Below are positions 52,565 to 59,581 of a DNA stretch of 59,581 bases, one piece after another. Every line of letters starts with the position of its first letter. Position 1 is the stretch's first letter. The notes beneath the pieces are model-generated. The model was not told the origin of the DNA, did not search any database, and saw nothing but the letters and a program-made list of their open reading frames with translations. Source of the stretch: DASVXQ01 sp040414855 (lineage in GTDB: Bacteria > Actinomycetota > CALGFH01); contig JBEDUQ010000343.1 in the NCBI GenBank assembly GCA_040414855.1, forward strand, positions 1 through 59,581, given 5' to 3'. Position numbers and translations under genes: made by a program.

Positions 52565-53737
52565 GTGGGCGGCCCGATCATCCGCGTGAACGACGTTGCC
52601 AAGAAGTTCACCATCAACAAGGACAAGTCGCTCAAGGAGCGGCTCGTCACCATGGGCAGGTCCAAGAAGTACGTGCAGGACTTCTGGGCGCTCAAGGGGG
52701 TCTCGTTCGAGCTCGAGGCCTCCAAGACGCTCGGCCTGATCGGCGCGAACGGCTCGGGCAAGAGCACCATGCTCAAGATCATCGGCGGGATCCTGACGCC
52801 CGACGCCGGCTGGGTCGAGCGCCGCGGCCGCCTCGCGGCCCTGCTGGAGCTCGGCGCCGGCTTCCACGGCGACCTCACCGGCCGCGAGAACGTCTACCTG
52901 AACGCCTCGATCCTCGGGCTCACCCGCAAGCAGACCGACGCCTACTTCGACGCGATCGTCGACTTCTCGGGGATCGAGCAGTTCATCGACACCCAGGTGA
53001 AGTTCTACTCCAGCGGCATGTACGTGCGGCTGGCGTTCGCGGTAGCGGTCCACGTCGACCCCGACATCCTGCTGGTCGACGAGGTCCTTGCGGTCGGGGA
53101 CGAGCCCTTCCAGCGCAAGTGCATGGAGCGCATCAAGCAGTTCCAGCGCGAGGGCCGCACGATCGTGTTCGTGACCCACGGGCTCGACCAGATCCGGCAG
53201 CTCTGCGACCGGGTGATCATGCTGGAGCGCGGCGAGACGGTGATCGACGGCACCCCGGTGGACGCGCTGCGCGCCTTCCGCGAGCGCTACAACGTCCAGG
53301 CCGGGCAGGAGCCGGAGCACGGCGACCGCAGGGTCGAGATCCTCAAGACGATGGTGATCGACGGGGACGGCAAGCCCAAGGACCGCTTCGTGCCGGGCGA
53401 CGCGCTGGGCATCGAGATGGAGGTCCTCGCGCACGAGCCGACCGAGGACTGGGAGGTGGGCGTGGCGATCACCAACCACCTCGACCTGCTAGTCTACGGC
53501 ACCAACACGAAGCTCCAGGCGATCGAGCTGGCGCCGATCTCGGACCGGAGGCGCGTGCGGTACCTGTTCGACAGCATCCCGATGGTGGAAGGTCAGTACT
53601 ACGTGACCGTTGCGGTGCATCCCAAAATCGGCCCCGAGTACCACCGGCTCGACCGGGCCGTCTCGTTCAAGGTCTTCAGCGAAGCCACCGACGACGGCGT
53701 GCTGCACCTGTCGCCGCGGTTCGAGGTGTCGGAATGA
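52565..53737 (+). CDS. ABC transporter ATPase with C-terminal glycan-recognition domain (Wzt-like)
   Basis: This is a 390-residue protein. The Walker A motif is GANGSGKST, the signature is YSSGMYVRLAFA, Walker B is DILLVDEVLAVGD and the switch His is VTHGLD. These are features of polysaccharide/teichoic-acid export ATPases. The C-terminal 140 residues (from about residue 255, RRVEILKTMVIDGDG) form an immunoglobulin-like domain; in Wzt homologues this recognises the finished chain end, often a methyl or phosphate cap. The GTG at 52565 has AGGAG eight bases ahead. That domain and the chain-terminator-like methyltransferase next door fit together. Confidence 0.93.
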   Translation: MGGPIIRVNDVAKKFTINKDKSLKERLVTMGRSKKYVQDFWALKGVSFELEASKTLGLIGANGSGKSTMLKIIGGILTPDAGWVERRGRLAALLELGAGFHGDLTGRENVYLNASILGLTRKQTDAYFDAIVDFSGIEQFIDTQVKFYSSGMYVRLAFAVAVHVDPDILLVDEVLAVGDEPFQRKCMERIKQFQREGRTIVFVTHGLDQIRQLCDRVIMLERGETVIDGTPVDALRAFRERYNVQAGQEPEHGDRRVEILKTMVIDGDGKPKDRFVPGDALGIEMEVLAHEPTEDWEVGVAITNHLDLLVYGTNTKLQAIELAPISDRRRVRYLFDSIPMVEGQYYVTVAVHPKIGPEYHRLDRAVSFKVFSEATDDGVLHLSPRFEVSE

Positions 53738-54942
53738 GCTCGGCAATGAGCCCGGCAGCCCACCGCCAGGGCCGTCTCGCGTTCGTCCCCGCCCGCTTCG
53801 GCATGGGCATGGTCGGCGGGGCCGAGATCGTCCTCGACCAGATGGCGCGGCGCCTGCACGAGCGCGGCTGGGAGGTCGAGATCCTCACCACCTGCGCGCT
53901 CGACCACTACACCTGGGAGAACGTGCTGCCGGCCGGCAAGGCCATGGAGGACGGCCTGCTGGTGCGGCGCTTCCCGGCGGTCAACCCGACCAACGCCGAG
54001 CGTGGCCTGCTCGAGCAGGCGATCCACAGCGGCGCGACCCTGCGGCTCCAGGAGCAGCAGCGCTGGGTCAACGCCGGGATGCGCTGCCCGGAGCTGTTCC
54101 ACTACCTGCTCGACCACGCCGCCGAGTACCGCGCGATCGTGTTCGCCCCCTACCTCAACTGGATCACCTTCGCCTGCTCGCAGGTCGCGCCGGAGCGCAG
54201 CGTGCTGTGGACCTGTCTGCACGACGAGCCTTACGCCTACCTGGAGCTGTTCGAGCCGCTGTTCTCCGGCGTCGGCGGGCTGCTGTTCCAGACCCCGCCC
54301 GAGCACGAGCTGGCCCACCGGATCGTGCGGAAGCCCGCGCCGCACGAGCTGGTCGGCTGCGGCGTCGAGGTGCCGGAGCGCTACGACCCCGACGGGTTCC
54401 GCGAGCGCCACGGGATCGAAGGGCGCTTCCTGCTCTACGCCGGCCGGCGCGAGGGCGGCAAAGGCTGGGAGCAGCTGCTGGAGCAGCTCGCCGCCGCCAC
54501 GGTTCGCCGCGGCCTGCCCTTCAAGCTGGTGACCATGGGCACCGGCGAGGTGCGGCCGCCGGCGGCCATCGCCGACCGCGTCATCGACCTCGGCTTCCTG
54601 CCGGACTCGGAGCGTGACGCCGCCTTCGCGGCGGCCGACGCCTACCTCCAGCCGAGCCGCTACGAAGCCTTCTCCCGCACGATCATGGAGGCCTGGCTCG
54701 CCGGCACCATGGTGATCGCCAACGGCGGCTCCGACGTCGTGCGGTACCACTGCGAGCGCTCCGGCGCCGGCCTGGTGTACGAGGACGAGTTCGAGTTCGA
54801 GGAGTGCCTGGCGTTCCTGGCGTCGGAGCCGGACGCGGCCGCCGCGCTGGCGGCCAAGGGGCGCTCCTACGTGCTCGACAACTACCAGTGGGACACGGTG
54901 CTCGACAAGGTCGAGGCGGCGCTGTCCTCCTGGACCTCATGA
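53734..54942 (+). CDS. GT4-family glycosyltransferase
   Basis: The 402-residue GT-B enzyme has MVGGAEIVLDQMARRLHERGWEVEIL in the N-domain. RFLLYAGRREGGKGWEQLL and LGFLPDSERDAAFAAADAYLQPSRYEAFSRTIMEAWLAGTMVIAN form the C-domain with the EX7E motif. The sequence NWITFACSQVAPERSVLWTCLHDEPY in the middle is typical of capsule/LPS transferases. The ATG at 53734 overlaps the Wzt stop as ATGA, and GAGGTG lies five bases ahead; an ATG at 53746 is possible. It adds sugars to the exported chain; donor unknown. Confidence 0.9.
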   Translation: MSSAMSPAAHRQGRLAFVPARFGMGMVGGAEIVLDQMARRLHERGWEVEILTTCALDHYTWENVLPAGKAMEDGLLVRRFPAVNPTNAERGLLEQAIHSGATLRLQEQQRWVNAGMRCPELFHYLLDHAAEYRAIVFAPYLNWITFACSQVAPERSVLWTCLHDEPYAYLELFEPLFSGVGGLLFQTPPEHELAHRIVRKPAPHELVGCGVEVPERYDPDGFRERHGIEGRFLLYAGRREGGKGWEQLLEQLAAATVRRGLPFKLVTMGTGEVRPPAAIADRVIDLGFLPDSERDAAFAAADAYLQPSRYEAFSRTIMEAWLAGTMVIANGGSDVVRYHCERSGAGLVYEDEFEFEECLAFLASEPDAAAALAAKGRSYVLDNYQWDTVLDKVEAALSSWTS

Positions 54943-54975
54943 AGCCGTGAGCTGAAAGCTGAAAGGCGAGAGCTG

Positions 54976-56547
<1,572 letters not shown>

Positions 56548-56554
56548 ACCGGCC

Positions 56555-58060
56555 ATGACCGCCGCGGCCGCGCGGCACGGATCATCGATCGACCGCCGCG
56601 ATCTGGTGCTCGCCGGCCTGGTAGCACTCGGCCTGCTGGCGCTGTGCGTGGCGGTGCAGCGCGGCAGGGTGCCCTCCTATGACGGCAAGATCGCCTACGC
56701 GACCGCCAGGGCGATCGCCGACGGACGGCTGCACATCCTGCCGGCCGACGACGACTTCAAGGCCAACCTGCCCTACTCGCACTACGGCATCGGCATGCCG
56801 CTGGTCATCCTGCCGCTCTACCTGATCCAGCGGGCGCTCGGCATGGCGCCGGACCTGGTGGTGACGCTGGCGAGCCCCCTGCTGCTGGCCGCCGCCGGGG
56901 CGGTCACCTACCTGATCGGCCGCGAGCTGGCCTGGAGCCGGCGCGGGTCGCTCTGCGCAGCGTTGGCATCGGTCGCGCTCACGCAGGGCCTCCAGGTCAG
57001 CCAGGAGCTGTTCAGCGAGCCCGGGATCGCGCTCTGCACCGCGCTGCTGATCCTCGGCGTCCTGCGCTGGCGCTCCGGAGCCGCCGGCGGCCCATGGCTC
57101 ACAGGCGCCGGCCTCGGCGGCGCGCTGCTGTTCCGCAGCGACTCGGCCGCCCTGGTCGGCGTCGGCCTGCTGCTCCTGCCGGCGTTCGTGCCGTGGCGCC
57201 GACTGCTGGCCGAGCGGCGGAAGTGGGTCGGTCTGATCCTGCCGGTGCTGCTCGCGGTCGCCTGGACCGCCTGGTACGCGGAGCTGCGCGACGGCTCGCC
57301 GATCCCGAAGGTCTACGGCGGCACCTTCACCACGCCGTTGCTGACCGGGCTCTTCGGCCTGCTGCTCTCGCACGGCAAGAGCCTGTTCGTCTACAACCCG
57401 TTCCTGATCCTGGCAATCCCGGGCGCGGTGCTGCTGTGGCGGCGTGACCGGGCCGCCACCGCGCTGGTGGTGGTGCTCGCGGCGGTGCGGCCGCTGTTCT
57501 ACGCCCGCTGGAGCGCCTGGTTCGGCGGCGTCACCTGGGGACCGCGGTTCCTGATGCCGACCGCCGTGCCGCTCAGCCTGCTGGCGGTGTACGCCGTCTC
57601 CCCCTTCTGGCGGTTGCCGTGGGTGCGCCTGCCGCTTCGCGCCGTCGCCGCCGCCGTGGTCGCCGGTCTGGTGGCGGCCAGCGTGGCGGTGAGCCTGCTC
57701 TCGGTCTGGGTTCCCTACGGGGCCGCGTGGACCTCCGCCGTGACCCCGCCGGCCGCCTCGAAGCTCGCCGGCGCCGCGCGCCAACAGGTCCTCGACCGCC
57801 AGATGCACGCCTACCTCTACAGCTTCCACGGCAGCTCGATCGGCTACAACCTCCGCCGCGTCACCCGTCACGACAACCGGTTCTTCCCGCTCACGCACTT
57901 CGTTGGCGCCGCCGAGCCGATCGGGGTGCTGGCGCTCGTGGTCGCCGTGCTCGCACCCCTGGTGGCCTGGGGACTCGCCGCCCGCGACGACCGCGCCCCG
58001 CCCGACGAGCTCGCCGGCCTCGGCGACCCGCTCCCCCGCGAGCGGGTCGGCACGGGCTAG
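56555..58060 (+). CDS. Polytopic GT-C-like membrane glycosyltransferase
   Basis: The 501-residue protein has about eleven membrane helices. The first outer loop holds RGRVPSYDGKIAYATARAIADGRLHILPADDD, with acidic residues at the position of GT-C donor-binding Asp; NLPYSHYGIGMPLVILPLYL follows. It resembles ArnT/PMT-type transferases using polyprenyl-phosphate sugars. Last gene of the Wzm/Wzt operon, seven bases after the previous stop. No strong ribosome site; ATG at 56555. It would add sugars outside the cell. Confidence 0.76.
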   Translation: MTAAAARHGSSIDRRDLVLAGLVALGLLALCVAVQRGRVPSYDGKIAYATARAIADGRLHILPADDDFKANLPYSHYGIGMPLVILPLYLIQRALGMAPDLVVTLASPLLLAAAGAVTYLIGRELAWSRRGSLCAALASVALTQGLQVSQELFSEPGIALCTALLILGVLRWRSGAAGGPWLTGAGLGGALLFRSDSAALVGVGLLLLPAFVPWRRLLAERRKWVGLILPVLLAVAWTAWYAELRDGSPIPKVYGGTFTTPLLTGLFGLLLSHGKSLFVYNPFLILAIPGAVLLWRRDRAATALVVVLAAVRPLFYARWSAWFGGVTWGPRFLMPTAVPLSLLAVYAVSPFWRLPWVRLPLRAVAAAVVAGLVAASVAVSLLSVWVPYGAAWTSAVTPPAASKLAGAARQQVLDRQMHAYLYSFHGSSIGYNLRRVTRHDNRFFPLTHFVGAAEPIGVLALVVAVLAPLVAWGLAARDDRAPPDELAGLGDPLPRERVGTG

Positions 58061-58082
58061 GCCCTGGCGCGACCCCGGGGGG

Positions 58083-58388
58083 TCAGGAAGGAATCGTGAC
58101 CCGGGCGGCGCGGCGCTCGCCGTCGAGCGCCCGGAGCGCCTGGGTCAGGGTGCCGACGTGGATCTCGCGCTCGCCCCGCTCCCACATCAGCTCGATCGCC
58201 TCCAGCAGCGCCTTGGCCTCGTCGGCGAGGTACTGCGCCGCGATCAGGCAGGTGTGGGTGCGGCCGGAGCTGCGCGCCGGGTTGATCCGCGCGAGCAGGT
58301 CGACCATGGCCAGGTAGTGGTCGATGAACGAGCACTCCGCGTCGGTCAGCGCCGGCACCCGTGGAGCCACCGGGCGCATCGCGCTCAC
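58083..58388 (-). CDS. Small protein translationally coupled to clpP, function unknown
   Basis: The 101-residue protein is mainly helical, soluble, with two Cys (AECSFID and HTCLIAAQYL). It has acidic and Arg-rich faces. I recognise no family. The GTG at 58388 overlaps the clpP stop as GTGA; an in-frame ATG at 58379 is an alternative start. Its tight coupling suggests that it is made in proportion to ClpP and may act as adaptor, assembly factor or substrate. The gene is convergent with the GT-C gene that ends the glycan operon. Confidence 0.65.
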   Translation of the reverse strand: MSAMRPVAPRVPALTDAECSFIDHYLAMVDLLARINPARSSGRTHTCLIAAQYLADEAKALLEAIELMWERGEREIHVGTLTQALRALDGERRAARVTIPS

Positions 58389-59029
58389 CCGCCGAGGCCC
58401 CGGTCGCCCGCCCCGGCGCCAACCGCGCTGAGCGTCGGGACGACCCGGTGGGAGGTGAGGATCTCGTCGGCCACGCCGTAGGCCACCGCCTGCTCGGCGT
58501 CGAGGATGAAGTCCCGGTCGGTGTCGCGGGCGATCCGCTCGACCGGCTGGCCGGTGTGGGCCGCCAGGATCTGGTCGACCGTCGAGCGCATCCGCAGGAT
58601 CTCTCGCGCCTGGATGTCGATGTCGACCGACTGGCCCTGTGCGCCGCCGTGCGGCTGGTGCAGCAGCACCGTGGAGTGCGGCAGCACGTAGCGCTTGCCG
58701 GGCGCCCCGCCGGCCAGGATCACCGCGGCCGCCGAGGCGGCGAAGCCGAGGCAGGTCGTGGATACGTCCGAGGTGATGTACTGCATGGTGTCGTAGATCC
58801 CCAGCAGCGCCGTCACCGACCCGCCCGGCGAGTTGATGTAGAGGTGGATGTCCTTGTCCGGGTCCTCGCTCTCGAGGTGCAGGAGCTGGGCCATGATCAA
58901 ATTGGCGCTGGTGTCGTCCACCGGCGTGCCGAGGAAGATGATCCGCCCGCTGAGCAGCCGGGAGTAGAGGTCGAACGACCGCTCTCCCCTGCTGGTCTGC
59001 TCGATGACGACTGGGACCAGGTTGGACAT
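58385..59029 (-). CDS. clpP: ATP-dependent Clp protease proteolytic subunit
   Basis: This 214-residue serine peptidase forms barrel-shaped heptamer rings with Clp ATPases. INSPGGSVTALLGIYDTMQYI leads to the nucleophile Ser in CLGFAASAAAVILAGG. His is in TVLLHQPHGG, and the catalytic Asp falls in the DTDRDFILDAEQAVAYG region. The usual GMAASMGAFLL block is changed to GFAASAAAVIL, so it may represent a second, non-canonical ClpP. GGGAGG lies five bases before the ATG. No clpX or clpC lies beside it. Confidence 0.93.
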   Translation of the reverse strand: MSNLVPVVIEQTSRGERSFDLYSRLLSGRIIFLGTPVDDTSANLIMAQLLHLESEDPDKDIHLYINSPGGSVTALLGIYDTMQYITSDVSTTCLGFAASAAAVILAGGAPGKRYVLPHSTVLLHQPHGGAQGQSVDIDIQAREILRMRSTVDQILAAHTGQPVERIARDTDRDFILDAEQAVAYGVADEILTSHRVVPTLSAVGAGAGDRGLGG

Positions 59030-59111
59030 GCTCGCCTCCCGCGCTGCCGGCTCGGACCGCTCCACGTGACGATGCCACCGCCCGCGGCCGTTGTGGCCGG
59101 TTTCCGCTGCT

Positions 59112-59189
59112 GGCGGAGGTGATCCGCCACGGGCGAACGGCGGCTCCTGGACCTCGAGGGGCGACCCAATCAAGCCGGCGCGGTACGCT
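59112..59189. promoter_or_regulatory. Intergenic region between clpP and a regulator: inverted repeat and -10
   Basis: GGCGGA-5-TCCGCC (59112-59128) is a perfect 6-bp inverted repeat in the region upstream of clpP. TACGCT (59184-59189) fits TAnnnT and could start the regulator RNA about 25 bases before its ATG. Confidence 0.4.
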
Positions 59190-59220
59190 TGTCTGGGCGG
59201 AAGCAAGTCGAAAGGCGACG

Positions 59221-59581
59221 ATGCAGGGCAGTCAGCGGCTTGGAGCGGTTTCGCTGCTGCTCGCGCCGGTCCGGTGGCGTCTCTATCAGTACATTCGCGA
59301 CTCCGGCGACGCGGTCGGCAGGGACGAGGCGGCCCGGGCGGCGGAGATCTCGCGCAGCCTGGCGGCGTTCCATCTAGACCGGATGGCCGAGGCCGGCCTC
59401 CTGACGGTCGAGTACCGGCGGCTCACCCAGCGCAGGGGGCGCGGCGCCGGACGGCCGGCCAAGCTCTACCGGGCGGCGAGCCAGCGGGTGGCGGTCTCGC
59501 TCTCGACCACGCGCTACCCGTTGGCCGGGCGCATCCTGGCGAGCGCGGTGGTCGAGAAGTCCGGCGAGGAGGACGCCGTCG
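59221..59581 (+). CDS. Winged-helix transcriptional regulator (ArsR-like), 3' end missing
   Basis: The frame is open from ATG 59221 to the window edge (120 codons seen). The first 75 residues form a winged helix: LLAPVRWRLYQYIRDSGDAVGRDEAARAAEISRSLAAFHLDRMAEAGLLTVEY, with the wing RRGRGAGRPAKLYRA. This matches COG2345-type predicted ArsR-family regulators, whose C-terminal part often binds Fe-S or small molecules; that part lies outside. AAAGG is five bases ahead of the ATG. Divergent from clpP, so it might regulate it. Confidence 0.87.
   Translation, partial: MQGSQRLGAVSLLLAPVRWRLYQYIRDSGDAVGRDEAARAAEISRSLAAFHLDRMAEAGLLTVEYRRLTQRRGRGAGRPAKLYRAASQRVAVSLSTTRYPLAGRILASAVVEKSGEEDAV

Noticed and set aside
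59105..59115. Possible ClgR box (CGCTGCTGGCG) upstream of clpP
   Set aside because: Only the outer CGC/GCG core fits the consensus I remember; the central base and flanking positions do not. Too weak to call.

Overview
The window is very G+C-rich, protein-dense bacterial chromosome with many GTG and TTG starts and frequent ATGA or GTGA stop/start overlaps. An F420-type flavin oxidoreductase, an Eis-like acetyltransferase, a DUF1023-type exported esterase, a LytR-CpsA-Psr protein and a NarL-type two-component pair point to an actinobacterium (Actinomycetota). The exact lineage cannot be read from the sequence. No rRNA, tRNA, CRISPR array, insertion sequence or prophage was seen.

Region 1 (1-34.5 kb) is mostly housekeeping and small-molecule metabolism. 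It holds the end of a DsbA-like oxidoreductase, a prolyl-aminopeptidase-like hydrolase, a stand-alone class II glutamine amidotransferase and an Eis-like acetyltransferase. A small membrane protein is paired with a methyltransferase. An acetate module (uptake transporter plus acetyl-CoA synthetase) follows, then a HAD phosphatase, a FGGY sugar kinase, FabF, TypA and an LCP protein. Next come an amidohydrolase/DUF59 pair, a hydroxyacid-oxoacid transhydrogenase, an SMP-30/FAD-oxidase pair, a two-component system, an exported esterase, an acyltransferase, a haloacid dehalogenase, a DODA-type dioxygenase, a LigT-like protein and IlvD. Two decayed genes lie here: an MHS-type MFS transporter with an in-frame stop (about 19.0-19.4 kb) and the frameshifted C-terminal end of an isopropylmalate/tartrate-dehydrogenase-like enzyme next to ilvD (34.6-34.8 kb). 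Four copies of a roughly 54-bp intergenic hairpin element (5.8, 10.8 in tandem, and 24.3 kb) look like a lineage-specific REP family.

Region 2 (34.8-36.5 kb) is a coupled 3-hydroxyacyl-CoA dehydrogenase / 2-keto-4-pentenoate-hydratase-like pair.

Region 3 (36.6-58.1 kb) is a surface-glycan locus arranged as several short operons in alternating orientation. It has three polytopic GT-C-like proteins and two paralogous membrane-anchored alkaline-phosphatase-superfamily enzymes. It also has an NDP-sugar dehydrogenase, a GT2 transferase, an epimerase, a coiled-coil methyltransferase resembling chain-terminating enzymes, and four GT4-like proteins. An ABC exporter (Wzm/Wzt type, with a C-terminal substrate-recognition domain) completes the set. 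The simplest reading is a glycan built on the cytoplasmic face, capped or methylated, exported by Wzm/Wzt, and then modified outside by the GT-C and phosphotransferase/sulfatase-fold enzymes. This is the part of the window most likely to contain new biology.

Region 4 (58.1 kb to the end) has clpP translationally coupled to an unrecognised 101-residue protein, and a divergent winged-helix regulator cut by the window edge.
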